A DNA stretch of 64,000 nucleotides from Pusillibacter faecalis (GCF_018408705.1 NZ_AP023421.1:124001-188000), one strand, 5' to 3'; shown: positions 1 to 8,251, counted from the stretch's first letter. The notes: generated by a model from the letters alone, not told the origin. Numbers and translations: made by a program.

Positions 1-454
1 GAAGAAGCTGGACCAGCAGCTTACTGAGATGAAGGAGCTGCGCCACAACTTAGAGAAATTCCAAGCGGAGGCCTCCTTGGGCGAGGCTCGGCATTTCCTC
101 ATGTCCGCCAAGGATGTGGAGGGTCTGAAGGTCCTGACTGCCACGAAAAACGGCCTGGATGCCAACGCTCTGCGGCAGATGGGCGATTTTCTGCGGGACA
201 AGGAGCCTGCCACTGTGGCGGTTTTGGCTTCGATCAACGGAGAGAAGATCACCTTCCTGGCGGTCTGTGGCCCCGAGGCTGTGAAAAAGGGCGTGAAGGC
301 CGGCGATCTGGTCAAGAGCGTGTGCGCCATCTGCGGCGGCAAGGGCGGTGGCAAACCGGACAGCGCCATGGGAGGTGGCACGGATTTGCTAAAGCTGGAT
401 GACGCGCTGGCCAGTGTGGATGATTTTGTGGCTAGCAAGCTGAGCCGCCCATGA
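1..454 (+). CDS. alaS: Alanyl-tRNA synthetase, C-terminal part
   Basis: The last 150 residues of alanyl-tRNA synthetase, which charges tRNA-Ala in the cytoplasm. The frame is already open at base 2; the catalytic and editing domains lie before the window. What is visible is the end of the coiled-coil linker and the DHHA1-type C-terminal domain. Close to the end sits the glycine-rich block GGKGGGKPDSAMGGG, a hallmark of AlaRS that helps hold the tRNA. The stop is TGA at 452-454. Identification rests on this motif and the domain layout. The only incompleteness is the window edge. Confidence 0.95.
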   Translation, partial: KKLDQQLTEMKELRHNLEKFQAEASLGEARHFLMSAKDVEGLKVLTATKNGLDANALRQMGDFLRDKEPATVAVLASINGEKITFLAVCGPEAVKKGVKAGDLVKSVCAICGGKGGGKPDSAMGGGTDLLKLDDALASVDDFVASKLSRP

Positions 455-518
455 CACATCTCTCCGGGAACCCGGGCTGAGCCCAGTGAAGCGGGGAGGC
501 CTGGGAACGGAGACTGTT

Positions 519-541
519 GAAAAAGTGGTGGACACTTTTTC
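519..541 (+). terminator. Possible terminator after alaS
   Basis: A perfect 9-bp inverted repeat (GAAAAAGTG at 519-527, CACTTTTTC at 533-541) with a 5-nt loop, 65 bases after the alaS stop. The stem is AT-rich and its T run lies within the 3' arm, so it would be a weak terminator. The remaining 455-721 bases hold no supported gene. Confidence 0.4.
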
Positions 542-721
542 GAAAAGGCTGTACTCTGCTGTGTGTATAATTTGTCTGCCTGTAACAGCCAAATTCCACA
601 CTTGCAGGGTGAGAAGTGTTTTCATCCACACATGTGTCGTGGCTGAAAACAAATTTCACATGTTTTGTGTCTGTAGGCACAAACTCTGCGAGGCTTTTTT
701 GATATAGAGAAGGGGATTGGA

Positions 722-1189
722 ATGACCAGAGACGATCTGAGGGTCTTCCAGGGGCTGGAGATTGACTTCTCCAGCATCGGTCTGGAGCAGCAGGACAGCA
801 GCCCCTATTTCTGTACCCCGATGGGGGCGGAGTATGTGGGGTGGATCGGCTGTGACGGCGTCCACTTCGTCCTCCTGCCGGGGGACGAGCGGGTGTTTTG
901 TGTGGACCCTGCCATGGGAGAAGTGGGCAGCTATGTGCTGCCAGTGGCAGAAGACTTCCATACCTTCCTTGCCTATCTGCTCTTCTGCCGGGACGCCAAC
1001 CCTCTCTCCCAGATCTGGTGGATGGAGGAGAAACAGTTTCGGGACATGCTGGCGGAGAACGTCTCCTGGGAGGGCTGTGAGGAGTTTTTTGCCCGGAAGG
1101 ACCAGACACTGGCGACGCTTTCCCGGACCTTCGGTCTGACGTCCCAGGACCCTTGGGAGATGGTCAAAGCGTTGCAGGGGGCGATTTGA
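722..1189 (+). CDS. Uncharacterised clostridial protein, C-terminus cut by a frameshift
   Basis: A 155-residue soluble protein without signal peptide or membrane segment. I recall similar proteins annotated as hypothetical in many Clostridia (features: PYFCTPMGAEYVGW near residue 30, VFCVDP near 60, WWMEEKQF near 100), but I know no function; a SUKH-like fold is only a guess. The start is preceded by GAAGGGG (710-716). The frame ends at TGA 1187-1189, just after a run of five G (1177-1181). Removing one G would continue the protein as GRFDPSVLTFSPEYYNVLGLEQP to a TAA at 1248-1250, which looks like a natural C-terminus. The gene therefore seems to have lost about 21 residues through a one-base insertion, or the sequence has an error there. 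Confidence 0.6.
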   Translation: MTRDDLRVFQGLEIDFSSIGLEQQDSSPYFCTPMGAEYVGWIGCDGVHFVLLPGDERVFCVDPAMGEVGSYVLPVAEDFHTFLAYLLFCRDANPLSQIWWMEEKQFRDMLAENVSWEGCEEFFARKDQTLATLSRTFGLTSQDPWEMVKALQGAI

Positions 1190-1303
1190 TCCGTCGGTAT
1201 TGACCTTCTCTCCTGAGTATTACAACGTGCTGGGGCTGGAACAGCCATAAAGATTTATTTGCAGGACTATACAAGGGAAAACCCTTGACAAAAAAGAGCG
1301 CTT

Positions 1304-1480
1304 ATGCTGCCAAAGCCCCCCTATATCCTCTTGAGCTTTGTCAACGCCCAGCTCCGGGACCAGGCTGAGAACCTGTCGGATCTGTGTGCCGCGCTGGATG
1401 TGGGGGAGAAGCTCTAGCAGACCCTGGCGGGGGTTGACTATCATTACGATTCAGATTATCATCAATTCATATCTGATTGA
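1304..1480 (+). pseudogene. DUF4250 small protein interrupted by an amber codon
   Basis: Translation from ATG 1304 gives MLPKPPYILLSFVNAQLRDQ and continues to DVGEKL, the start of the DUF4250 family of roughly 60-residue clostridial proteins of unknown function. A TAG at 1415-1417 stops the frame after 37 residues. Reading continues in the same frame without a shift as QTLAGVDYHYDSDYHQF to a TGA at 1478-1480, which matches the family's usual end (a tyrosine-rich YxYD stretch then QF). The gene is thus complete except for one amber codon. No suppressor tRNA is visible here. A decayed gene is the simplest reading; a base-call error is possible. The HIT gene starts 21 bases later. Confidence 0.7.
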
Positions 1481-1500
1481 GAAGAGAGGAGGTTCGAATT

Positions 1501-1839
1501 ATGTCTGAGTGTTTGTTTTGCAGTATCGCTGCCGGGGAGATCCCCAGCAGCAAGGTCTACGAGGATGACGTGTGCTTTGCCTTCAACGACATTGCACCCC
1601 AGGCACCCACCCACTTTCTGGTGATTCCCAAGGCCCACATTGGCTCTGTGTCTGAAGTGACAGCCGATAACAGCGGTGTTGTGGCTCACATCTTTGAGGT
1701 GATCTCGAAGCTGGCTAAAGAACAGGGGCTGGAGAGCTACCGGATAGTCTCCAACATCGGTGAGCAAGCAGGGCAGAGTGTTTTTCATCTGCATTTCCAC
1801 GTGTTGAGCGGCCGGGACATGACTTGGCCTCCGGGCTGA
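1501..1839 (+). CDS. HIT family nucleotide-binding hydrolase
   Basis: A 112-residue histidine-triad protein, the usual length for the bacterial HinT/PKCI branch, which hydrolyses nucleoside phosphoramidates and related adenylated compounds in the cytoplasm. The N-terminal CLFC pair (residues 4-7) fits the zinc site seen in many members. The catalytic triad is in HLHFHVL at about residues 99-105, and the protein ends in WPPG, typical of the family. ATG 1501 is chosen because AGGAGG at 1488-1493 lies 7 bases ahead; an earlier in-frame ATG (1477) has no ribosome site. The exact physiological substrate cannot be read from the sequence. Confidence 0.92.
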   Translation: MSECLFCSIAAGEIPSSKVYEDDVCFAFNDIAPQAPTHFLVIPKAHIGSVSEVTADNSGVVAHIFEVISKLAKEQGLESYRIVSNIGEQAGQSVFHLHFHVLSGRDMTWPPG

Positions 1840-1951
1840 GCGAGCAAATAGTCCTGAAGAGATAAAACAAGGCTATCATCAGAGGCCTATTGAGGGGACT
1901 GGCAAGGGGAGAAGTGTCTCGCCGATTTTCTACGGTTTGCTTTGTCTATGC

Positions 1952-1982
1952 AAAAGCAGCGCCTTTCGGCGCTGCTTTTTTA
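1952..1982. terminator. Bidirectional terminator between convergent genes
   Basis: AGCAGCGCC (1955-1963), loop TTTC, GGCGCTGCT (1968-1976), extended by A/T pairs and a T run on both strands. It serves the HIT gene on plus and the SLH gene on minus. Bases 1840-1951 hold nothing else I can support. Confidence 0.9.
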
Positions 1983-1998
1983 TATACGATTCATGAAC

Positions 1999-3432
1999 TT
2001 AGGCGGCAGAAGTCGTGGTAGCGGGAACCTCAGCCGTTATCTCCGGAAATTGAGAGAGATCAGAGGGATAAGAGACCTTGACCTGGTCTCCCATGGCGTT
2101 GATATCCATGGTCATATCCATGTCCATAGAAATTGCCAGCGAGATCGTATCCGCTTCGCCCTGCTTGAAGCCCACGGTTACATCCATAACCATATCAGCG
2201 GTCGCATTTTTCAGCTGGTTGTTGCTGCCTACTGTATAGGTATAAGAGAATGTATCCACATTGAAATCCAGAGAGAAGTCAATTCCAGCCTGCTGCATCA
2301 TCGGCATGACTTCATCTAAAATAACAGAGAACAGATCCTGATACAGCGCCTCAAACGCACGATTCAGCGTCAGCGTGTAAACCGTGTTTCCACCGCTGGT
2401 CTTGGTAGTGATAGAATCAATGAAAGGCATCATCATGCTGACATTAGACTGATAGCCCTGCCCCATGAGCTGCTGATAAAGGGCCATAAACTCATCCATC
2501 TCCGCGCTGATGTCTTGGCGATAGGCATCCTGATCCATGCGCACATAGAGCCAGCCGTCCCGCAGCCAAAGGCCCAGGTCCACCGTCTCGTCCAGCATGG
2601 TCATCTTCATGGTCATAGCCATTTGGGGCGTTTCGCTAAGCACCATCTGGATGTTGCCGGATGCAGTGGTGGACATGCTCTCTTTTTCTTGAATGGGCTG
2701 TCCGTCAGACTGGCCCTCCATGGTAAAATCCATATCCATGGACATGGTGAAGTCCGTGTCCATGCGCTCCGCGGCACTGAGAGAGGCCAGAGTCCGATAC
2801 GATTCGATCTTGTCTGTGATGGGCTTGGCGGCCTCAGCATCAATGGCGCCATCCTGGATCAGGCTGTCCAGCAGATAGGTGCTGCCATCCTTCAACTCAC
2901 AGGCCAGAGCCTGATAGGTGAGTGCGGCCAGATCATCCCGCAGGAATACACCGCCCACAAGGGAGGTGTCAAAGAGACCATGGGTCATGGCAAATGCGGC
3001 AGCGTCCGCATACTGGAAGTCGGTGCCGTCCTTGTAGCCCAGGGCGCGCAGCAGGAACACCACGTAGTTCTGCGCGCTGCACGAGCCGGAACCAAAGGTG
3101 GTGGAGGAGGTACCGTTGGTAATGCCATTGGTATACAGCCATGCAACATAGGGAGCCGCTGTCTCACCTACATCGGTGAAGGGATGGGAAATTTCACCAG
3201 CTTGGTAAGAAGACGCGGCCTCCTCCTCAGCACCATAGAGACGGACCAGCATGATAGCGGCCTCGCTGCGAGTCGGGGCCCGGTCCAGCTCAAAACCACT
3301 AGAGGTGCCGCGGAACATCCCGATGTCAGCCAGTTCCTCTGCCACGGAGTCATAGTTGGAGGCGGAAGCGCTGACACACAGGGCTGCTGACAGCAGCAGT
3401 GTGGTGAACAGCAGGGTCAGAAAACGTTTCAT
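1999..3432 (-). CDS. S-layer homology domain protein, exported
   Basis: A 477-residue secreted protein. Residues 1-24 form a signal peptide (MKRF, a leucine-rich core, then ASASN). Residues about 28-200 carry S-layer homology-like repeats (RSEAAIMLVRLYGA, FTDVGETAAPYVAWLYTNGITNG, a third degenerate copy), which would bind secondary cell-wall polymer. Residues 220-460 form a beta-rich domain with alternating methionine and acid or threonine (for example DFTMSMDMDFTMEG and ISMDMDMTMDINAMGD), a pattern common in exported clostridial lipoprotein-like domains; ligand unknown. The gene stands alone under its own promoter and ends at a shared terminator. The SLH assignment is firm; the role is not. 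Confidence 0.85.
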   Translation of the reverse strand: MKRFLTLLFTTLLLSAALCVSASASNYDSVAEELADIGMFRGTSSGFELDRAPTRSEAAIMLVRLYGAEEEAASSYQAGEISHPFTDVGETAAPYVAWLYTNGITNGTSSTTFGSGSCSAQNYVVFLLRALGYKDGTDFQYADAAAFAMTHGLFDTSLVGGVFLRDDLAALTYQALACELKDGSTYLLDSLIQDGAIDAEAAKPITDKIESYRTLASLSAAERMDTDFTMSMDMDFTMEGQSDGQPIQEKESMSTTASGNIQMVLSETPQMAMTMKMTMLDETVDLGLWLRDGWLYVRMDQDAYRQDISAEMDEFMALYQQLMGQGYQSNVSMMMPFIDSITTKTSGGNTVYTLTLNRAFEALYQDLFSVILDEVMPMMQQAGIDFSLDFNVDTFSYTYTVGSNNQLKNATADMVMDVTVGFKQGEADTISLAISMDMDMTMDINAMGDQVKVSYPSDLSQFPEITAEVPATTTSAA

Positions 3433-3474
3433 AAAATTTTCACTCTCTTTCCTTTGGCAAACGCCATTTTTTAT

Positions 3475-3503
3475 ATCATACGACGAAAAGGTTAGGCCGT
3501 CAA
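3475..3503 (-). promoter_or_regulatory. Sigma-A type promoter of the SLH gene
   Basis: Reading the minus strand: TTGACG (3498-3503), a 17-base spacer, TATGAT (3475-3480), about 40 bases ahead of the SLH start at 3432. One mismatch from consensus in each hexamer. Confidence 0.75.
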
Positions 3504-3604
3504 GTAAACAAGAGAGGGGCGGAGAGAGAAAAGGCTAGTAATTTTTCAGTACATTCGCTATAATAAATTATGGGATCAAATCCCACTTTTCCGAACGGTA
3601 TGCT

Positions 3605-3829
3605 ATGCTGTCCGGTGAGGTGGGAGGGATGATGAAACAGGCACGGCTGGAAGCGGGGATGACACAAGCCGCACGACTGCGGGGGATTTCCCTGGCGGTG
3701 TATAGCCGGATAGAGTGCAGGCGGCGGAAACGGATTCCCGTTCGCTTGCTCTGCAAGATTGCAGACCTCTATGGAAAACCCTTAGAGGAGCTTTTAGGGC
3801 GGAGGGGGAGATCGGGAACCTATGCGTAA
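3605..3829 (+). CDS. Small XRE-type helix-turn-helix protein
   Basis: A 74-residue protein that is essentially one Cro/C1-type HTH: first helix around GGMMKQARLEAGMTQ, recognition region GISLAVYSRIECRRRK, last helices LLCKIADLYGKPLEELLG. Compared with the family the turn between TQ and GIS is about two residues short, so DNA binding may be altered. Its 3' end overlaps the comEC start by 8 bases, implying coupled expression. ATG 3605 keeps the first helix whole but lacks a clear ribosome site; ATG 3629, after GAGG at 3616-3619, is the alternative. A TATAAT at 3559-3564 with a weak -35 is the likely promoter. A regulator of the comEC operon is an inference. Confidence 0.7.
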   Translation: MLSGEVGGMMKQARLEAGMTQAARLRGISLAVYSRIECRRRKRIPVRLLCKIADLYGKPLEELLGRRGRSGTYA

Positions 3830-6083
3830 GCTGGCCATCTTCACCGGGAGCTTTTCCCTGGGGATTTTTCTGTCCCAATATCTGCTGAGCGCCGTATGGC
3901 TGCTGCCATGCGCGGTGGGAGCTTTTCTGTTCTCCTGCGGCAGGCTCGTGGTTCCCGGGGACTGGGGCCGGCGGCTGTTGCTGGCGGGGGTGGGCATCTC
4001 GCTGGCCTTTGGCTGGAACTGGCTGTATATGCGTCAGGTTCAGCGGCCTATGGAGGCCTTGGCGGACACAGAGCATGTACTGACCATGACCCTGTGCGAC
4101 TATGCTGTACCCACGGACTACGGCGCAAAGGCGACTGTTCGTGCGGAGGGACTTCCTGGAAAGCTCGCCTATTATGGAGGAGCGGAACTGCTGGAGCTGC
4201 GGCCCGGGCAGAGTGTGCGGGCACTCGTGCGCCTTGGCAGCGCAGCCCGCATTCGGGATGACGATATCACCACCTTTACCTCCAAGGGGGTCTTTCTGCT
4301 GGCTTATCAGCGCGAAACCCTGGAGATTGGGGAGGAGGCTGCGCCTTTTGGGTGGCCGGTCCGCCTCGGACATGCCATGCAAGAGAAGATCGGGGAGCTT
4401 TATCGGGGGGACACCGCCGGCTTTCTCACCGCGATTTTAACCGGAGATAAGGCCGGACTTTCAGAGCAGGCGTCCTGGAATCTCTCAGAGGCAGGACTCT
4501 TTCATATCCTGGCGGTCTCAGGCATGCACTGCAGCTTTCTTCTAACGCTGGTACGGCTGCTGACAGGACGGCACCGCCGCCGTCTGCTGGCTGGGGTCAC
4601 TGTGGTCTTGCTGGTGTTTTACGCATTGCTCACAGGCGGGAGCCCCTCGGTGGTGCGGGCCTGTGTAATGCTGATCTTTCTTCTGGCCGCGCCGCTGCTT
4701 GGCCGGGAGAGTGACGGTCCTACATCCTTGCTCTCCGCCCTGTTTTTCATTTTGCTGGAAAATCCCTTCGCAGCCGCATCTATCAGCCTGCAGCTGTCCT
4801 TTGGCGCGGTAGCGGGGATTCTGTGGCTGACACCAAAGCTCCATAGGCTGCTGCTTGGTGATAGAAAGCATGGGAAGTATTTTCGTTTCCTAGCAGCTGG
4901 ATGCTCCACCACACTAGGTGCTCTGGTTTTTACTGTTCCGCTGTCCGCCTATTATTTTGGAACGCTGGTACTGATTTCACCTGTCAGCAACCTGCTGTGT
5001 CTGTGGGCTGCCAGTCTAGTATTCATCTTGGGGCTGGTGTCTGTTCTGCTGGGCTTTCTCTGCACACCTCTTGGGATGCTGGTGGGGATAGTCCCTGCGC
5101 TGCTGACCCGCTACATTCTGGCCGCAGCCAGACTGCTGGAAAGCATACCCTACCATGCGGTGTATTTTGCAAATCCATATTTAAAATACTGGCTGGCTTT
5201 TCTCTATCTGCTTTTTGCTGCCGCGTATCTGCTGGGCCCCAAAGGACGCAGGAAGTACGTGCTGGCGGCTTGCTGCGGTGCGCTGGCCCTGACGGTGACG
5301 GTTTGGCTGGGGGCAGAGCGCTTCCAAAGTGATCTGGATGCCGTGGTGCTGGATGTGGGCCAGGGACAGAGCGTGCTGTTATCCTCGCAGAGCTCCTTCG
5401 CCCTGGTGGACTGCGGCAGCGGCAACAGCTGGTATGATGCCGGACAAACGGCGGTACACCAACTCCGCTCCCTTGGGTGTTGGAGGCTAGACTACCTGAT
5501 TCTGACCCACTTTGACAGCGACCATATCAACGGCGCGGTATCCGTGCTGCAGCATGTTTCCGTTGGCACGCTGTTGGTGCCGGAGCCAACGGATATCACA
5601 GATGCATATCTTGCCGTAACGGAAGCTGCAAAAGAGAGGGGAACCAAGATACGAACCCTGGAAACAATGGCGAATATTTCACTGGGCGCGGCCATCTGTA
5701 CGGTATATCCGCCCACGGGCGGCGTGGAGGACAATGAACGTGGGCTGGCAATTTTGATTTCTGTGGGGGAGGAAGACCTGCTGATCACAGGCGACATGAA
5801 CGCCGCTGCAGAGCGTAGGCTCCTCACAGCTTATGAGCTGCCGGATTTGGAATATCTGGTGGCGGGGCACCATGGCTCCAAATTCTCCACTACTGATGAT
5901 CTGTTGGACGCCTTGGACCCGGAGACGGCGCTGATTAGCGTGGGGAGCAACAGCTATGGGCATCCAGCGGAGGAAACTCTGCGGCGTCTGGCGGAACACG
6001 GCTGCACCGTTTATCGCACAGACCTGCATGGGGACATTCATCTATCTATACAGCAAGGAGACGAGCATGAAAAAGAGCAATGA
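3822..6083 (+). CDS. comEC: ComEC/Rec2 family DNA uptake channel
   Basis: A 753-residue polytopic membrane protein that in competent bacteria forms the channel passing single-stranded DNA into the cell. Membrane helices start at residue 5. The Competence domain includes TGDKAGLSEQ and the conserved AVSGMHCSF at about residues 229-237, followed by several further helices to residue 500. The C-terminal part is a metallo-beta-lactamase domain with THFDSDH (about 560-567), TGDMN and GHHGSKF (about 681-687), proposed to degrade the non-transported strand. No comEA is next to it; holA follows with overlap, as in many Firmicutes. Whether the cell is competent cannot be judged here. Confidence 0.93.
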   Translation: MRKLAIFTGSFSLGIFLSQYLLSAVWLLPCAVGAFLFSCGRLVVPGDWGRRLLLAGVGISLAFGWNWLYMRQVQRPMEALADTEHVLTMTLCDYAVPTDYGAKATVRAEGLPGKLAYYGGAELLELRPGQSVRALVRLGSAARIRDDDITTFTSKGVFLLAYQRETLEIGEEAAPFGWPVRLGHAMQEKIGELYRGDTAGFLTAILTGDKAGLSEQASWNLSEAGLFHILAVSGMHCSFLLTLVRLLTGRHRRRLLAGVTVVLLVFYALLTGGSPSVVRACVMLIFLLAAPLLGRESDGPTSLLSALFFILLENPFAAASISLQLSFGAVAGILWLTPKLHRLLLGDRKHGKYFRFLAAGCSTTLGALVFTVPLSAYYFGTLVLISPVSNLLCLWAASLVFILGLVSVLLGFLCTPLGMLVGIVPALLTRYILAAARLLESIPYHAVYFANPYLKYWLAFLYLLFAAAYLLGPKGRRKYVLAACCGALALTVTVWLGAERFQSDLDAVVLDVGQGQSVLLSSQSSFALVDCGSGNSWYDAGQTAVHQLRSLGCWRLDYLILTHFDSDHINGAVSVLQHVSVGTLLVPEPTDITDAYLAVTEAAKERGTKIRTLETMANISLGAAICTVYPPTGGVEDNERGLAILISVGEEDLLITGDMNAAAERRLLTAYELPDLEYLVAGHHGSKFSTTDDLLDALDPETALISVGSNSYGHPAEETLRRLAEHGCTVYRTDLHGDIHLSIQQGDEHEKEQ

Positions 6084-7104
6084 GGCATTTGAGAAGTTAA
6101 AGCGGGACCTGAAGGAGGGAACAGTCCGCTGCGCATACATCTTCTATGGCGAAGAGAGCTATCTGCGGGAGTATTACTTGGGGGCGCTGCGCAAGGCGCT
6201 GGTCCCTGCGGGCTTTGAGGAGTTCAATTATCACCGGCTGGAAGGAAAAGACTTGACAGTTCAGACTCTAGCTGAGGCGGCAGAGGCCATGCCCATGATG
6301 ACAGAACGAACGCTAATTGTGGTGACAGATTTTGATCTCTTCAAACTGGGGGAGGAGCAGCGGGAGAAGCTGATTGCCCTTTTAGAGGACGTGCCGCCCT
6401 ACTGCTGTTTGGTGTTTGTATACGACACCCTGGAATACAAGCCCAACCGCACCATGAAAAAGCTGATGAAGGCGTTGAGCGACCATGTGGAGAGCGTGGA
6501 GTTCCGCCCTGCCGACAGCCGTGAGCTGACGGCCTGGATTGCCCGGCGCTTCCGGGCGCTGGACAAGGATATTGACCGGCAGACGGCAGAATACCTGATC
6601 TTTACCTGCGGGGACCTGATGACGGGATTAGTGCCGGAGATTGAAAAGATTGGAGCCTATGCAAAGGGAAAGACCATTACACAAAAGGATATTGATGCTG
6701 TAGCAGACCCGGTGTTATCCGCAGAGGTATTCCGCCTCTCGGACGCAGTGCTGCAGGGACAATATGACAAGGCGGCTGGAATTTTAGGCGACCTTTTAAA
6801 AATGCAGACGGAGCCGATTTTGATTCTGGCGGCACTGGGCAGCCAGCTTCGCCGCATCTACACGGCTCGGATGGCCATCGACAGCGGTAAGGACAAATAC
6901 TGGCTGATGGAACTATGGGGCATGAAATTCGACTATCCGGCCAAGGCGCTGCTTACTGCGGCCAAGCGAACCACTGCCGGATGGTGTGCCGACGCAGTGC
7001 GGCAGTGCCAGGTGCTGGACCGGAGGATGAAGAGTGAAAAGGGAATGGATGCGGCCGGGGAGCTGAAACTCCTGCTGGTGCGGCTGGGAGCTGGACGGAA
7101 ATGA
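6067..7104 (+). CDS. holA: DNA polymerase III delta subunit
   Basis: A 345-residue subunit of the clamp loader, which opens the sliding clamp during replication. The sequence fits the HolA/YqeN family: N-terminal FYGEESYLREYY, central EERTLIVVTDF-like strand (TERTLIVVTDFDLF near residue 80) and C-terminal helical collar domain. ATG 6067 is preferred because AAGGAG lies at 6056-6061 and the product then begins MKKSNEAFEKLKRDL; an open frame upstream lies inside comEC. It overlaps comEC by 17 bases and rnmV by 4, so the three are translated as a unit. Confidence 0.92.
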   Translation: MKKSNEAFEKLKRDLKEGTVRCAYIFYGEESYLREYYLGALRKALVPAGFEEFNYHRLEGKDLTVQTLAEAAEAMPMMTERTLIVVTDFDLFKLGEEQREKLIALLEDVPPYCCLVFVYDTLEYKPNRTMKKLMKALSDHVESVEFRPADSRELTAWIARRFRALDKDIDRQTAEYLIFTCGDLMTGLVPEIEKIGAYAKGKTITQKDIDAVADPVLSAEVFRLSDAVLQGQYDKAAGILGDLLKMQTEPILILAALGSQLRRIYTARMAIDSGKDKYWLMELWGMKFDYPAKALLTAAKRTTAGWCADAVRQCQVLDRRMKSEKGMDAAGELKLLLVRLGAGRK

Positions 7105-7688
7105 AACGGATTCAAGAGGTCATTGTGGTGGAGGGACGGTACGATAAGAACACCCTCTCTCAGGTGGTGGAGGCCGCCGTCGTTACTTTAGAAGGTTTCT
7201 CCATCTTTCACAACAAGGAGAAGCTTGCCTTCCTGCGACGCCTTGCGAAGGAGCGGGGGTTGATCCTGCTCACGGACAGCGACGGTGCTGGCTTTGTCAT
7301 CCGAAACTATCTGAAAGGGGCTATCCCCAGAGAATGGGTAAAGCATGCCTATATTCCGGATGTTGCGGGAAAGGAACGCCGCAAGCGCACCCCCGGAAAG
7401 GAGGGAAAGCTGGGGGTGGAGGGCATGCGTCCGGAGGTGTTGCTGGAGGCTTTGCGACGCAGCGGAGCCACATTTCTGGACGAGGCAGCAGAGCATCCGA
7501 AAAGAGGGGGCATTACCAAGGGAGACCTTTATGAATGGGGGCTTGCCGGCGGTGCGGGCAGCGCGGAAAAGCGCAAAGCTCTGCTGAAAAGGCTGGACCT
7601 GCCGGAGCATCTGACCGCCAATGGGATGCTGGAAGCACTCAACCTGCTCTACGACCGGGAATCGCTTGCGCGAATGCTACAGGAGTAA
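7101..7688 (+). CDS. rnmV: Ribonuclease M5 (5S rRNA maturation)
   Basis: A 195-residue Toprim-domain nuclease that in Firmicutes trims the 5S rRNA precursor in complex with ribosomal protein L18. The Toprim motifs are visible as VVEGRYDK (residues 9-16, catalytic glutamate) and LLTDSDGAGF (about 56-65, the DxD pair). The C-terminal DUF4093-type region (GDLYEWGLAGG, then a leucine-rich helix) matches the family, whose usual length is about 180-190. The start overlaps the holA stop by 4 bases. Assigned by motif and length. Confidence 0.9.
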   Translation: MKRIQEVIVVEGRYDKNTLSQVVEAAVVTLEGFSIFHNKEKLAFLRRLAKERGLILLTDSDGAGFVIRNYLKGAIPREWVKHAYIPDVAGKERRKRTPGKEGKLGVEGMRPEVLLEALRRSGATFLDEAAEHPKRGGITKGDLYEWGLAGGAGSAEKRKALLKRLDLPEHLTANGMLEALNLLYDRESLARMLQE

Positions 7689-7862
7689 GCAAGCCCCGTC
7701 TATTTTGAGGCAATTTTCCAAAGAGGCGAGGTTATGTGCGCCCCCATCAAATGCACCATATGATAAACATATGTACTTATAGTTAAAAATAGATTCCGGT
7801 TTTCTTTATGGGATGAAGGGAGCTGTGTGCAGAGTCTGGTTTTCTGCCGTTTCATTAAAATT

Positions 7863-7879
7863 TCCGACAAAATTCGACA
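7863..7879 (+). promoter_or_regulatory. Tandem Spo0A-box-like sites
   Basis: TTCGACA at 7873-7879 is a perfect reverse complement of the 0A box TGNCGAA. TCCGACA at 7863-7869 matches 6 of 7, exactly 10 bases (one helical turn) upstream. A CATAAT at 7878-7883 could be a -10. The sites lie about 80 bases before the DUF6514 gene. The element is by pattern only. Confidence 0.45.
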
Positions 7880-7955
7880 TAATTTCTGAAAGGGATATGT
7901 TACCCTTTGATCCACAAGACGATTTGTGTTCAAACATCTTGAGGAGGCGAGATGC

Positions 7956-8204
7956 TTGCGAAAACTGCTTGTGGGAGCTGCGGAGTGCAAAGGGGCTCCC
8001 ATTCATTACTATTTGCTTGTGGAGACGTTGGAAAACGGAGTGGAGACCTACGGTGTTCTGGTGGAGTACCTGACGCAGCGGACAGAGGTCCCCGGCATTA
8101 CCGTTTTCCGCCGGCGGGCCGAGGCATTGCTGGAGCTTTTGCGGCGGGGAAGGGTCACGCCGGTGACAGTCCGGGACGTGATGGAGGATTGGCTGCTGAT
8201 TTGA
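7956..8204 (+). CDS. DUF6514 family protein
   Basis: An 82-residue soluble protein of the uncharacterised DUF6514 family found in Clostridia. The centre reads YYLLVETLENGVETYGVLVEY, the family's paired strands, followed by a helix rich in arginine and leucine (RRRAEALLELLRRG) and ending in VEDWLLI-like DVMEDWLLI. The start is a TTG at 7956, chosen because GAGGAGG at 7941-7947 sits 8 bases before it; the ATG at 7952 is out of frame, and an in-frame GTG at 7926 has no ribosome site. It stands alone between rnmV and glnS, downstream of 0A-box-like sequences. Function unknown. Confidence 0.7.
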   Translation: MRKLLVGAAECKGAPIHYYLLVETLENGVETYGVLVEYLTQRTEVPGITVFRRRAEALLELLRRGRVTPVTVRDVMEDWLLI

Positions 8205-8222
8205 GACTTGATTTGATTTCCC

Positions 8223-8251
8223 TTGCTTTTTTGCGGGTAAGACGGTATAAT
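8223..8251 (+). promoter_or_regulatory. Sigma-A type promoter of glnS
   Basis: TTGCTT (8223-8228), 17-base spacer, perfect TATAAT (8246-8251), 34 bases ahead of the glnS start. Confidence 0.75.

Noticed and set aside
486..707. 73-codon frame between alaS and the next gene
   Set aside because: No ribosome site, odd cysteine- and valine-rich composition and crosses a hairpin.
1285..1313. TTGACA at 1285-1290 as promoter of the DUF4250 gene
   Set aside because: No -10 at a 16-18 base distance; the gene start lies where it should be.
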